From Diphasiastrum complanatum (lineage: Eukaryota > Streptophyta > Lycopodiopsida > Lycopodiales > Lycopodiaceae): 64,000 bases of DNA. Position 1 is the stretch's first letter; the number at the start of each line of letters is the position of its first letter. The position numbers and the translations under genes were made by a program. Below, one piece after another: positions 1 to 11,117 of this stretch. The notes below the pieces were generated by a model. That model was not told the DNA's origin. It searched no databases and saw nothing but the letters and a program-made list of their open reading frames with translations. The stretch is from contig CM055103.1 of the NCBI GenBank assembly GCA_029204225.1, positions 5,088,249-5,152,248 on the forward strand, written 5' to 3'.

Positions 1-563
1 CTGTTCATTGGCAGACTTTCATGCACAACTATGGTGTCTTTACTTTCTTACTCTATTCGCTACATCTCTCTCTATCTCATACAGATCTCTGTATTCACAC
101 TTACATTATGATCCAGAGAGGATCGTTTATACCTCCACTATGTGGAGTTTACAAGATAGCTAAAACATCAAATCACATGACTAGTTAACGCTAATCAACT
201 AGTTAGTTAGTCTCCGTTGTTGCTACTCGTTTCAGTTGGGCGTGAAGCCCGTTGAGCTACCAGCTGACAGCGCGAAAGATATTTCTTCGTCTGATTCGTA
301 ATCTCCCGTTTGCTTTCGTTCTTTTCGTTTCTTTTTGTAGTTTTCGTTTCGCGTCCCTTTTTCGGCTTTGCAATCCTGGAGGTGTGTTTGCGATTCGTGA
401 TTGATTCGCAAATCATTCGTGCTTTGAGTCAAAGACACGTTGACTGTCGCGAATTGTTCTCGTTCATGCTTCGAGTCAAAGTCATGTTGACTGTCGGAAA
501 TTGTTCAACCTTCGTGTCTTGTTCGTGCTGCGACAAAGTTGTAGGAGTTCACCATTTCTGACA
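1..563 (-). repeat. 3' LTR of copia element E, partial at left edge
   Basis: On the minus strand a purine tract (564-573) is followed by TGTCAG, the usual polypurine tract and LTR start of a copia element. The RNase H C-terminus of the element lies directly beyond it. The other end of the LTR is not seen, so it probably runs off the window. It carries a tandem duplication at 421-515. No clear TATA box was found. Confidence 0.7.
421..515. repeat. 47-bp imperfect tandem duplication inside the LTR of copia E
   Basis: Units 421-467 and 468-515 share the blocks GAGTCAAAG and GTTGACTGTCG in the same order. Each unit holds AGTCAA and TTGACT as an inverted pair, which contains the TTGAC core of WRKY W-boxes. 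Known plant copia LTRs use repeated boxes as enhancers; enhancer function here is inference. Confidence 0.65.
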
Positions 564-1270
564 CTCCCTCTTGAACCTTGCAACTTTGTTCATTTAATCC
601 AATTGCCTCTCTTTGCTTGGTAAAGAGTGGCTTGTCGAGCGGTTTCGTGAGGAGATCTGCAATCATATTTTCTGATTTTATGAACTGGACCTGGAGCTCT
701 CCTTTTGAGATAAAATCTTGAATATGATGGTATTTCAGAGGAACGTGCTTCGTCTTTGAATGGAAGACGAGATCCTAGGACAAATAGATGGCACTCTGAG
801 AGTCCATCATCATCGTGCTTGGCCCCTCTTGTGGTATCCCGATTGCCTCCAACATCATTTGTAGCCACACTACCTCATTTGCCACTTTTGAGGCTGCAAC
901 ATACTCAAATTTGCAAGAGGATTGAGCTACCAAGGATTGTTTTTTGCATATCCAGCTGATTGTAGCTCCGCACGCTATCGTACATCCTCCAGTAATGGAC
1001 TTGCTATCATCTTTGAAGCTCGCCCAGTTCGCATCGGTGTAGTGATGCAACTCGAATCCTTTCTTTTCGTTTCTAGCTCTGTAGGTTAATCCAACATTCT
1101 GGGTACCCTTCAGATACTGTAGGATTCGTTTGGCCATTTTCCAATGTGCTAGACTAGGATTGGAACAAAATTGTCTCAATATGTAAACAGAGAAGGCCAG
1201 ATCGGGTCTGGTACAAATTGTTAAGTACATCAGACTACCGATTAAAATCTGGTAGGGTATACATGCCATT
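564..1270 (-). pseudogene. copia E RNase H domain (broken)
   Basis: Minus-strand translation gives the copia RNase H module: GSLMYLTICTRPDLAF, then HWKMAKRILQYLKGT, the acidic DANWAS stretch, and at the C-terminal end (about 590-660) an ADLLTKPL-type tail next to the polypurine tract. The main open stretch is 775-1269. It stops early at 775 and needs a frame change to reach the tail. The canonical SSCEAEY motif reads SSCKFEY, so a catalytic-site Glu region is altered. It follows the RT segment of the same element (1271-2275). Not functional as read; identity is sure. Confidence 0.85.
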
Positions 1271-2275
1271 TTCTATTCTTCCTCTTCTATTTTTGGGCAA
1301 TCCTGTTTCATGAGCTTGGCTCCAGCTATCATTGTGTGGCTTTCTCTTCATAGTCCATCATGTGGTACTGCTTCAGCACCTTCCTGGTGTATTCTGACTG
1401 ACTCAAGTGCATTTCTCCATTTGTTCGATCTCTTCTGATTTCCAGCCCTAGGCATTTTGTTGCTTCTCCAAGATCTGTGATTTTGTAGTTTTCAGAGATC
1501 TGACTCTTCGTGTCTCTGATCAACATCAAGGAATTGCCTATCATCAGCGAATCATCCATGAAACTGGTCAGTATCGCAAAATTCTTTCCTACTCTTTTGA
1601 TGTAGACATTACAGTCTGGTTGAGTAGGATTGAATTCTAGAGACTTCAGAAGACCATCAAGCTTTTTGTACCAGGCTCGTGATGCCTGTTTTAGACCGTA
1701 GATGCATATTTGCAATCGACAGACATATTGTCTGTTGTTGGGGCCTTCATAGCTTTCAGGTTGCTTCATGAAAATTTTTTCCTCTAGATCTCCGTGGAAA
1801 AAGGTTGTTTTCACGTCAATCTGGTGAATTTCCAGATTGTACTGTGTGGCGTATGCAAGGAGCAGCCTTATGCTTGTCATCTTGACCATGGGCAAATATG
1901 TGTCAAAATAGTCGACATTATATCTCTGCATGTAGCCCTTCGTGACAAGCCTTGCCTTGTAGTGGCCAATGGTGCCATTGGATTTCAATTTTTTTCTTGT
2001 ACACCCACTTGCAGTTGACTAATTTTTTGTTTTCTGGCAGTGGCTCTAATGTCCATGCCTCATTTCGCCTCATCAACTCGATCTCTTCTAACATTGCTTG
2101 TTTCCAGAATTCTCCCTCTGGACTCTGGATAGCTTCTTGGTATGTAGCAAGCTCTTCTGTGAAGCTGCAGTACTCGAACTGCGTGTCTTCACTACATTGA
2201 AGATTGTCAGAATAGCGATATGGAGGTCTTCTTTGTCTTGTTGACCCAAGGACTGGAGATAAGCTGTCTATTTTT
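1271..2275 (-). pseudogene. copia E reverse transcriptase (broken)
   Basis: The open stretch 1329-1988 encodes the copia RT core: HYKARLVTKGY, the IHQIDVKTTF acidic motif, YGLKQASRAWYKKLD, and an active-site box reading FMDD in place of the usual YVDD. Upstream, to about 2275, frameshifted sequence encodes the linker (around EAWTLEPLPENK and CKWVYKKK) that normally joins integrase to RT in copia. The reading frame breaks near 2000 and again near 1330. RT would copy element RNA in the cytoplasmic particle. The piece stops at a LINE-derived insert at 2276. Confidence 0.88.
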
Positions 2276-2489
2276 TCAGAGTCACTTTGTGATATTCTTT
2301 TTGTGTCAAGGATAGGGTGTGAGGAGAGTGGTATCTAGCGTATACAACTTGTTTATGCAATGAGAAGCACTCTGTATCATACCATTTGTTGTGAGTGCGT
2401 TTATGCGAAGGTAAGTTTTTTGAAGGACAGGCAGTATTGGCAGATTGCAAAAGAGACTGAGATAAAAAGATATCAACAAGAAAAATCAC
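2276..2489 (-). mobile_element. LINE-like fragment, inverted part
   Basis: The minus-strand translation contains KWYDTEC followed by a basic, aromatic stretch (LHKQVVYAR ... EYHKV). This resembles the segment between the endonuclease and RT domains of plant L1-type LINEs, where a W-[FY]-D-x-E-C motif is common. It sits between copia E integrase and RT and interrupts that element. Orientation is opposite to the next fragment, suggesting an inverted 5' part. Identification rests on a short motif. Confidence 0.45.
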
Positions 2490-2811
2490 ATTCTACACAC
2501 TAGAAATCAAGATATCATGAGAAGTATGCAAGATATGGACATAGAATCAAAAGAGATGATTTTTCCACATAGGAAGAGAATAAAAACTTGTTGATGCTAT
2601 TGCCTCCCCATCCTCCCATTTCTTTTAACGGATGTTCTCTAAAAACCCTTATAAACCCGCTCCTATTGCTATTGAATCATGGATAAATTATGCTACTAAG
2701 CTTTATACAGTTGACTCTCTTTCCCCACGCCCTTCAGTATTCACCCTCTTTACCCCGTCCATGGTTGAAAACGCCATCCAAAATGGTCAAACCCAAAAAG
2801 CCACTGATGTT
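2490..2811 (+). mobile_element. LINE-like fragment, forward part (start of RT domain)
   Basis: From 2632 the plus strand encodes ESWINYATKLYTVDS, then FTLFTPSMVENAIQNG and QKATDVDHL. This order (W..Y...LY, then TP..VE.AI..., then KA.D.DGL) is typical of the region entering the LINE reverse transcriptase. A frameshift near 2630 joins it to an upstream LLPPHPPISF stretch. The fragment ends abruptly at about 2811, where copia E integrase resumes on the other strand. No poly(A) tail is seen. Confidence 0.45.
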
Positions 2812-3236
2812 GACCATCTTTCTGCTACACCATTGTATTCTGGTGGGTGTTCAATCCCCTGTTCTTCATAGAATCTTGAGAATTCTGTGCTTTTGTATTC
2901 ACCTCCATTGTCAGATCTAAGGATCTGTATCCTTTTTGAGGTGTGTCGCTCTGCGAATGCCACAAACTTCTTGAAAGAATCAAATACTTCAGATTTCTTC
3001 TTCAAGTAGTAGGTCGTGGTCATTCGACTATAATCATCTATGAACGTTAGAAAATATTTCGAACCTGAGAGCGAATCTGTTTTCATCGGTCCACACACAT
3101 CAGAGTGGACAAGCTCAAGAACTTCCTTGGCTCTTCTTCCTTCGTGTGTAAATGGATTCCAATGTTGCTTGCCTTTGAAGTTGTTTAGTAAAGCATCAAT
3201 CGAAGTCATCGAAGATGGCCAGGTCTATGATGTTCT
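2812..3236 (-). pseudogene. copia E integrase core (truncated)
   Basis: Encodes HSDVCGPMKT, LTFIDDYSR, SEVFDSFKKF and RSDNGGEYKS, which are the D, D and E regions of the copia integrase, then NGVAERW, where the usual QNGVAERKN is expected. The N-terminal zinc and GAG-pre-integrase part is nearly absent and the C-terminal ~200 residues are missing, replaced by the LINE-like insert. At 3236 the piece abuts an unrelated LTR fragment, so the front half of copia E has been lost. Confidence 0.85.
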
Positions 3237-3475
3237 TTGAATAGCATGACATTCAAATGTAGAAATAGATGAGAATGGATACCCTTTGTTATGATGTAGA
3301 TTAGCCGAGAAGTCGATGAAGTCGACTTCAAGTAATTCGACCATGATTTCTGCATAGAACCAAAGTAGGTTGCATCTAACCCTAGATCAATGATCAGTAA
3401 ACGTGCAGGAATAATCTTGAAATAGAAATTAGTATTCACCAAGGAAACAGCTGTGGACTCAATTTCCAACTGTCC
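3237..3475 (-). repeat. 3' LTR fragment of copia F
   Basis: Directly follows, on the minus strand, the RNase H tail of copia F (ADIFTKAL at about 3550-3580) and an AAGAGGGA purine tract at about 3474-3481. The LTR start reads CAGTTGG rather than the expected TGTTGG, perhaps point decay. It contains paired GTCGA blocks near 3310-3335. It is cut at 3236 by copia E. Confidence 0.55.
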
Positions 3476-4250
3476 CTCTTAAGGTCATGGTTGGTGCCTT
3501 GGTCTCTTCGTCGGTTCAATATGTTGAAAAACTTCTTATGCTTGATCATGGGAAGCGCTTTGGTGAAAATGTCTGCAACCATTGCAGTATTGAGGAATCA
3601 CTTGCCCTGAGAAAACTTTCTCCCAAATGAAATGATACTGGATTTCTATGTGCTTAGACTTGCCATGAAATATAACTCAAATAAACACACAGAATGGTAG
3701 TAGCATTGAATTGAGTGTGATGCAAATTGTGAAGTAACAACCTGATCCATATAGCTTCTTTCGAAGCTTGACATGCTGCGATGTACTCTACCTTGGTTGA
3801 AGAAAGTGCGACTGATTTCTACTTCCTTGAATTCCACAAAATTGGCCCCCATGCCAGATAGAAACAGAACCCGGAGGTAGATTTTTTGGTAGAGACTGTT
3901 CTTCCGCAATCTGAGTCAGAGTAGCCTCGCAGGATGAGTGGGTCGATAGCATTTTTATCATAACACAAAATGTGATCTAAACTTCTCTGAATATATCTCA
4001 TCACTCTCTTTAATGCTTTCCAGTGAGAGATTCTAGAATTAGACATGAATTGACTTAGCATGCTAAAAGTGTATGCTAGATCTGGTCTAGTACATAACAT
4101 GGCATACATCAAAGATCCAATTAGTGAATGAAAAGGGTACTTCGTTAAGTCAAGTACTTTACTTTCGGTCTCAGCACAAGAAGGTTTAGTCATTACTATA
4201 CTTGGATCCATTGGTGTATCAATTGGTTTGCAATCGGACATATGAATTTT
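3476..4250 (-). pseudogene. copia F RNase H (frameshifted)
   Basis: Residues from 4241 down read PIDTPMDPS, HSLIGSLMYAMLCTRPDLAY, HWKALKRVMRYIQ and GYSDSDCG, the copia RT-to-RNase H connection and the first acidic motif. A frameshift near 3820 moves the next part (EVEYIAAC-like, then HSIQ) to another frame at 3646-3830. The tail ADIFTKALPM lies at about 3545-3585. At least two lesions make it non-coding. Order and strand match the adjoining RT and integrase pieces. Confidence 0.85.
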
Positions 4251-5275
4251 TTTTTATAATGTCTTTTAGATATGTTTGTTGGCTAAGATAGATCTTCTTT
4301 TGCGATCTATTTCTAGTAGTGTGAATTCTTGATAAAGAATGAGCAGTGCCTAGTCATGTCAAATTCTTTTGACAAATCACTCTTAGTAGTGCGTAGTAGG
4401 AAAATGTCGTTAGACAAAACAAATGCATCATCAACGTAAAAAACTGCTATATGGATTGAATTGACACCTATATACTTGGAATAAACATTACAGTCAGTTC
4501 AATTGTTTGCAAAACCCAATTGAATAAGATAAGAGTTGATTCTTTCGAACCATGCCCTTGCCACCGTTTCAGACCATAGATTGCTTGCACACTTTGTGTT
4601 CTTGGCCTTTGACTTCGAATCCTTCCAGTTGGAAGGTATACAGCTCCTCTTCAATGTAGTTATTGAGAAATGTTGTCTTGACATCCATTTGATGCATTTT
4701 GAGGTCTTTTGCAACTACTAATGCAATAGAATCCTGATTGACTGCATTTTGACAACAGGACTAAAAATCTCTTGATTATCCAATCCTTGGACTTGAGTGA
4801 ATCCTTTAGTCACCAGTCGTGCTTTCCATTTTGCAATGGAACCATCAGAGTTGATTTTCCTCTTAAAGATCCACTTGTTGTCGATAACTCTCTTGTGATT
4901 GGAGAAGTCAACCAATATCCAAGTCTGGTTCATCAAAAGTGAGTTGTACTCATTTCCATATCTTCTTGCAACTTCACAGCATCCTTGGAGTTAATTGCTT
5001 CGGCTACGGTCTCTGGTTCTTCTGATGAAGCCCAGAATGAGTGAGGTGTATACCTCTCAGGAACTATTTGAGTCCGTGAGGATCTACGAACATTGGTTGA
5101 CCAGAATGCGGTGGTGCTTCTTCTTGAATTTTTCTAGATCTATTTGAGCTAGCTTGTATGGTCTGGTGACAGGTTCTATCAACTGCTTGGCTTCTATAGC
5201 TGTAGCTGTAGGTTCTGTAGAAGAAACATCATCGTTGGAAGATTCCATGCTGCATAAAATAGGATGAAATGACAC
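4251..5275 (-). pseudogene. copia F reverse transcriptase (fragmented)
   Basis: 4718-4936 encodes the RT entry: NKWIFKRKINSDGS, KWKARLVTKGFTQVQGLD and FSPVVKMQSIR. 4499-4714 carries a shifted continuation around the YGLKQ...W.ERI segment. The active-site box is not in a clean frame. 4940-5275 is the acidic, proline-containing linker between integrase and RT. Several stops and indels are visible. Confidence 0.82.
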
Positions 5276-6135
5276 AACATCATTTGTTGATGGTTGTTTG
5301 AAGTCATAGAACGTATCTTCTTTGAAGATAATGTCCCTAGAGGCAAATGCTATATTGGTGGATGGATCACAAACTTTATAAGCTTTATGCTCATCAGGAT
5401 AGCCAATGAAAATGCATTTATTTGTCCTATGATCCAGCTTCTTCCTAAGCTATTTAGGAACATGAACAAAACATATACAACTAAAGATTTTTAAATGGAT
5501 GACACTAGGCTTGTGTCCATGCCATACTTCATAAGAAGTTTTGCTGGGCTTTAGTGATGGATTTGTTCAGTACATAACAGGTTGTGGTAGTAGCTTCTGC
5601 CCAAAACTCTGTAAGGTAGACATGATCGGTGTAGCATAGATCTGGCTGAGTTGAGAAGCGTTCAATTTTTCCTTTCTACAATTCCATTCTGTTGAGGCGA
5701 ATAGGAAGTTGTAAATTGTCTTTGAATGCCATGTTCAGCCCAGTAGTCAGACATCTTGTTAGAGAGGTATTCGCCGCCACCATCAGTTCGGAGAGTTTTC
5801 ACCTTTGTAGATGTTTGAGTCTCAACCATGGCCTTGAATATCTTGAAGCATTCAAAGGCTTCTGATTTGTGCTTAATGAATATTATTGTAGACCATCTAG
5901 AATAATTATCTATGAAGGTGGTAAAATAAATTGCATCTCCTAAGGATGGAGTTGGCATTGGACCACAAAGATCGCTATGTACAAGATCTAATACATACTT
6001 TGTCTTGACAGAATGTGTTATGGGAAATTCGCTCCTAGAGTGTTTGCCATAGATGCAAGATTTACAGAAAAATGATTTCCTATCTAATGAAAGAGGAAAA
6101 TACAATCCATCAAATTGTTCAGAAGTAAGTTGCGC
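5276..6135 (-). pseudogene. copia F integrase
   Basis: Starts at about 6135 with the end of the GAG-pre-integrase zinc region (FFCKSCIYGKHSR), then HSDLCGPMPTPS, FTTFIDNYSRWS, SEAFECFKIFK, RTDGGGEYLSNK and QQNGIVERKN. The D, D and E positions are present; the usual FIDDYSR reads FIDNYSR. From 5640 to 5290 the C-terminal part continues in other frames (SYEVWHG, FIGYPDEHKAYK-like). At about 6135 the open frame continues without a stop into gypsy G, giving an accidental fused frame of 216 codons (5662-6312). Confidence 0.87.
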
Positions 6136-7560
6136 TCCAACTTGAACAATCTTTTCTGGCTCTCCTGGTCTAGCAAGATTCATTGGCTGAGTCCTACCTT
6201 GTCCATCGTAAATCTCCATTGTTTCAGGTTCTTTTTCCTCTAGTTCACGATGAGCTTTTAGTAACATAATCACAACATCATCCAAATTATAGCATTTGAA
6301 ATACTCAGGCATATCATGCTGGACTTCTTCTGATTGTTCTTTTTCATAAGGGTCGATCTTTGATCTCCGTTTAGCTTTCTTGGCAGGAATCGATCTTGGA
6401 GGCGATGACCTTCTAGATGATGTGCTTGTCTTTGAAGGTGATGACTTCCTTGATGGTGATTTCTAGCGAGAAGTCCGACTTGAAGAATCATCTTTGACCT
6501 TCCTCTTTCCTTTATCCAATAAGGGTGGTTCATTCTTTAAATAAACTTTTTGAGATGATTTTTTCCATTTTAGGATCGTATTATAGTGTTTCTTAACTTG
6601 TTTCTTTGTCATTGGTCCTAGAACTTTTCCTTCCTTCAATATAACTGCTTTTGGCGGCTTTATGTCGGTGCATCCGAAATATCTCAAACTCCAAATCTTG
6701 TAGGATCCATGTGATTGAGGATCTGCTCATCTGTAAGTTCTGCATCTCCATCGTAAGTCAGAGCAAGACTAACATGTATTAGATCATCTTCAATCGGATC
6801 TAGAATTGGATCAATTGATATCCAAGTCAAATTCATCATATTTAATGGAAAAGTGATTGGCATATCCAAAGTTTGATCAGGTAAAAAAATTTCGCTTAAT
6901 TCGGATTGATTATCTTGTTGGCACATATAGCCTGCTATACAATCCACTGTTGCAAGAGCTTGGTTCCAATTGATAGTGTCAGTTTGAGAGTCATAGTGAG
7001 CTCCTAGAGTCTTCACTTGTCGATCACAGGTATGATCCGTTGTTGACGAATCATCATCCCCACTTTGGACTACTGGTTTGATAGTCCAAGTGATTGGATC
7101 TACTTTGACCGCACGCTCACGATTCTCAAAAGTAATTTTGTCTGTGCCCCAATTATGAATTACTTGCGCAACTCGTAATCATGGACGTCCCAATAAAACT
7201 CAATATATATTTGGTGCATCAGATAAGTCCATCAATACAAAAGTAATGACAAACTGCACTCCAGCTATTTTGGCAGGTACATCTTCAACCATTCCTCTCG
7301 AATGGACTGTTGTTTGATCAACTAGCTTAATGGCAAAAGTGGCAGGCGTCAGCTTAGTGAGTCCCCATTTTGCACATAGCTTGGTTGAGAACAAATTAAC
7401 TCTTGAACCTCCATCAATCACGACTGCTTATTTACTAAATTGTCTATGTTGTATCGGCAGAGTGATGTTTTTCTGCTCATTTTCCCAGGCTGCTCCTACA
7501 TTGAGTACTTCGTTCGATTCTTCAAACCCGACACAAAAAAGTGGCTTCTGACGGACTGGT
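6136..7560 (-). pseudogene. gypsy G protease region and start of pol
   Basis: 7200-7421 encodes an aspartic-protease-like fold start: a hydrophobic strand then DGGSRVNLFSTKLC, where D-G-G replaces the usual D-[ST]-G, and later FVITFVLMDLSDAP. An LLGRPWL-type motif follows in a broken frame near 7170-7200. 6684-7016 and 6136-6310 continue the long linker seen in plant Tat/Athila-type gypsy elements, ending in EPEKIVQVGAQLTSEQ, which resembles the segment just before the RT domain. The RT itself is missing: copia F begins at about 6135. Confidence 0.65.
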
Positions 7561-8431
7561 CATTCCGTCTAAGTCAATCTTTTTGCTAATACTTCTTTTG
7601 CTTTTGGCACCAGCTTAAGAAATTCTCCCAGTGTAATATCCATTTTGCTAGACAAAATATTTACAATCATTTCTGTTTGCGGCGCTTTTGGTTCTGCCAT
7701 CTTAAAAGGTTTCTCATGATGGTGCAACTGTGTATTAACATCTGTTCTTGAATCTGCTTTGTGGCATAGAAGGAGAAGGAACTTCGGCTGCTGCTTTAGC
7801 GGCCTCTAGGGCTTCTTCTTCTTCAAACTATTTAATCCATTGTCTCATATCTTGGTATCTCTTCTTTTCTGCTTTGAGATTTGGATACACGCCTGATGCG
7901 GTTGGTATATCTGTAGTTGATGCAGATTCAGTAGGTACTGGATCAACTAGAACTCCTTTCTGTTTCTGAGCTTTGGTAACAACCATCAAAGGTACGGTTG
8001 GTTCAGTTTGAACTACTGGTCTTTTCTTGATTGTAATCATGTTCAGTGGAGCAGTAACCGAAGGTGGTTTTGGTCTTGTAGGACAATCTTTATAAAAGTG
8101 TCCATAACCACAGTCTCTACAGAATGGAACAAATTTATTTTTGTTTGGATTCTCCCTGCCCTCATAATGAGAGTAGGTTAACCACTTCCCAATCTTGTCG
8201 TTTTGCTTCCTCTTGGTTATGAAACCAATCTTGAGCAGCTCCAGTTAAGGCCATAGGGAATAATTGAAATTTATCTTGTGAAAAAACTTTGCCATAAACC
8301 CTACACGATTCAGAAAAGATCTGGAGAACTTTGATGAGATCAGATAATCTATTGTATTTTGGTATATCTAGACGAAGGGACCTTCTAACAATAATTGGTG
8401 GTGGGTTCAATGGTCCTCCTTGTTTAGCCAT
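7561..8431 (-). pseudogene. gypsy G gag (capsid and zinc knuckle, broken)
   Basis: 8162-8431 encodes a Ty3/gypsy capsid start: LDIPKYNRLSDLIKVLQIF, then the conserved LTGAAQDWFHNQ. Around 8075-8135 a zinc knuckle reads CRDCGYGHFYKDC, that is CX2CX3HX4C, one residue short of the usual spacing. 7828-8040 is a Pro/Thr-rich linker. Gag would package the RNA. The frame changes between the parts and a stop follows the capsid piece. Confidence 0.72.
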
Positions 8432-8866
8432 AATTCCAGATTACGTCAATCAGATAATGAGATTGGATCTAGATTTTTCAACAAAAATCCTATCTCAGAT
8501 CAGGTCTGTAAAAATTTTATCACTTGGAAATAATCAGATTTTTAATTTTTGAGATATAGATCTTGATCAAGTGATCGACACTAAAAATGAAAATTTTTCA
8601 GAATCACTATAAGAATATACCAACTTTGTTCAAAAATTTGACTTAGGCTAGATCAGGTAAAATGGATCTTAAGAATGGTGATCTGAATAACTTCCCATGC
8701 TCAGCAATGAAATTAGATCTCAAACAAGAAGATCCACTCAAATCAAGCAAAATCACTCCAAATTTAACTCTAAAATACAATTTTAACCCTATTCATGCCA
8801 AAACAAAATGCCTAATGCAAGCTAACCATTAGCCAAACATGTTGCAATATGAAAAATTGGCGTAGC
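8432..8866 (-). other. 5' leader of gypsy G, no gene seen
   Basis: Untranslated stretch between the primer-binding site and gag on the minus strand. It is A+T rich and holds no supported ORF. Confidence 0.6.
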
Positions 8867-8884
8867 TCCCTGGCAACGACGCCA
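8867..8884 (-). promoter_or_regulatory. Primer-binding site of gypsy G (tRNA-Asp type)
   Basis: The minus strand reads TGGCGTCGTTGCCAGGGA. This matches, apart from two or three changes, the TGGCGCCGTTGCCGGGGA site used by many plant Tat/Athila gypsy elements and complementary to the 3' end of tRNA-Asp. It lies ten bases inside the LTR end at 8894. Confidence 0.8.
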
Positions 8885-9125
8885 AAATTTTAATGTCTCG
8901 ATTTCCTATCCTATCCTCAACCCAAGATCCAAGCACTCAAGCATTAAGGAGATGAAGTTAGTTGTCATGTGGAGGTTCAATCCCATGAGAGCAATAGCAT
9001 AAATCAAATCCAACATGCATAGATGGTCCACAATCAACACTAACATCCATTAACTCTACGCATTAGCATTACACAATTAACACTTAATGCATTAACTCTA
9101 CAATCCACAATGAGATAAATACTTG

Positions 9126-9264
<139 letters not shown>

Positions 9265-9458
9265 TCCTCTCACAAAAAGCATAAGAAACATCAATTCCAA
9301 TAACATTCAGATTCAACAATTAGCAAATACAACAAAAGATTGAGAGATGAAGGAAAAGGTTAGAGAGCAAGGACATTCACATATCCATTTCATAAGAGAG
9401 CCAATCTGCTTGTATTGAAATGAAGATTTGAACATGAGGAGCAACTCGAGTTTGCCCC

Positions 9459-9468
9459 TATTTATAGT
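9459..9468 (-). promoter_or_regulatory. TATA box of gypsy G LTR
   Basis: The minus strand reads CTATAAATAG in the middle of the LTR, a consensus plant TATA box. The related LTR has TATATATAG at the same position (31995-32003). Transcription would start about 30 bp further and run toward gag. Confidence 0.7.
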
Positions 9469-9581
9469 GGAGAGGAGGGTCTTGGCCTCAAAATCTTATT
9501 GGCCCATTTCTACCTCCCTAACTATTCATGTTTAAAAAAGAGTGGGAATATCCATTCAATAATTGGAGGGAACCAAAACCG

Positions 9582-9800
9582 AGCGCAATAAAAGATAGTA
9601 TTGATTCAGTATGAAAACAAAATAGAAGTAAATGAGTACAATAAGTTGCGGAGCGAAGCTGCGTACTCTAATCTATCTCTGGGCGGCTTAAATGAAAGTC
9701 TGAATTAAGTGCAATGCTGAAAAGCAGTAAGCGCAATAGCAATCATCTAAACAACTCTAAGAATTGAGCTAGAATGCTCAGGAGTGTTCAAGCTCGCAGG

Positions 9801-9892
<92 letters not shown>

Positions 9893-10398
9893 CTAACTAT
9901 TCAAATGCTTGTTGAACTTTTTCATTAACTTGAAAAGAGATGTATGAATAGCTGATTTATACTAAGTAATTAGGTCGTCAAATGCGATTGTCAGTTGACT
10001 GGTGTCCGCTGGCATTCGTCCAGTTCCTTCTCAGAAATTGATTGTTGATAAGCGGTGGAAATTGGCCGTAAACAGTCTGTCTGCATAAATGAACTAAAAT
10101 TGTCGATAGTGTCCTAAATCTCATTTAGGGTAGCCTCACACTTTGCCAAAGTCATTTCCTTAACATTTGAGACACTTTGGAAAAATGCAAAAAAGGTGAC
10201 ACTGCATTTCTACACGAGATTCCTGACAGGTGAAAAATGCGATACTATTGTCAAACTCCGTGTATATCTAAAACTGTGTAAAAACACTTGTAAATCTACA
10301 GACTGTGTAAAGACATGGGAAAATTTGCAGAACTGGATAAACAATGGATGAGGATTAAAACCGATTAGTTGATTGATAAGAAGGAGAATAATCCAACA
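9582..10398 (-). repeat. 3' LTR of copia A (truncated)
   Basis: Starts on the minus strand with TGTTGGATTATTCTCC after a CCCCCT-complement purine tract. It matches 22300-23139 closely but lacks an ~86-bp block present there near 22795-22880. Its last ~360 bp are missing, cut where the gypsy G LTR begins. Confidence 0.82.
9804..9887. repeat. (GA)n microsatellite, 84 bp
   Basis: Pure GA run in the 3' LTR of copia A, at the same site as the 113-bp run in its 5' LTR (22484-22596). Confidence 0.97.
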
Positions 10399-10547
10399 CT
10401 CCCCCTTAATCTGAATTCTTGAATGCCTTGACCTTCAAACTTAGTTCTACACAGAATCTTCTGTGTGCTTCCAAACTTAATGCTTTGGTAAAAATATCAG
10501 TTGTCATATCTTGTGTTCTATAGTACTGCAATCTGACCTCTTCATTG
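10399..10547 (-). pseudogene. Polypurine tract and RNase H tail of copia A
   Basis: 10399-10411 is the complement of ATTAAGGGGGAGT, a polypurine tract abutting the LTR. Beyond it the minus strand encodes LNEEVRLQYYRTQDM then TTDIFTKALSLEAHRRF, the standard C-terminal end of copia RNase H. Only this ~45-residue tail remains; the rest of RT and RNase H of copia A is not seen. Confidence 0.78.
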
Positions 10548-10724
10548 AGAACTTTGCTTCCATTAGAGGAGTTCTAAATCCAAAAAAGACCTTTGTAAAG
10601 ATTCTTTTTATATTTTTTCTCAATTTTCTCTTACACATGGACCAATCGAAACACTCAAATTTGAAATCTATGTAACGTAACTTTTTGAATCCACATTTTG
10701 ATTCCACACTAAAAATGGCTATGA
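10548..10724. other. Unassigned 177-bp spacer
   Basis: A+T-rich sequence between the RNase H tail of copia A and the RT of copia B. It gives no recognisable copia motif in any frame and may hold the 3' end of copia B or filler from a rearrangement. Confidence 0.4.
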
Positions 10725-11117
10725 TCATGCCATCATGAATCTTATGTACAATGATGGATCATAGGCATGCATTACAAAATTGATGGAAATGAGAAAAGAG
10801 TTTAGCCTAGAGTACCATGCTCTAGGTGCTTGCTTGAGCCCATACAGGCTCTTCTTCAAAAAACACACCTTTCCTTCATGCTTTGCCTTGATGAAGCCCT
10901 CGGGTTGCCTCATGTAGACCTCTTCCTCCAAATAACCATTGAGGAATGCTTTTGTGAAATCAAGTTGGAATAGCTCCCAATTGAAGGTTGTAGCAAGACT
11001 AATGATCAACCTGATAGTAACAAGCTTAGCCACATGAGCAAAAGTCTCATCATAATCAATGCCTTTGGTTTGTAAAAAACCTTTGGCTACAAGCCTAGCT
11101 TTATGCATGCTTATTGA
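10725..11117 (-). pseudogene. copia B reverse transcriptase, 3' piece
   Basis: Encodes SISMHKARLVAKGFLQ, IDYDETFAHVAK, FQLDFTKAFLNGYLEEEVYM and KKSLYGLKQAPRAWYSRLN, the front half of a copia RT, in one open frame. The usual ETFAPVAK reads ETFAHVAK. It stops before the YVDD box. It is the continuation of 14387-16054: across the copia C insertion the frame resumes at the residues CKWVFRLKYNQDG then SISMHKAR. Confidence 0.87.

Noticed and set aside
310-561. Plus-strand ORF of 83 codons at the left edge
   Set aside because: It lies in the copia E LTR, against its direction, and covers the tandem duplication.
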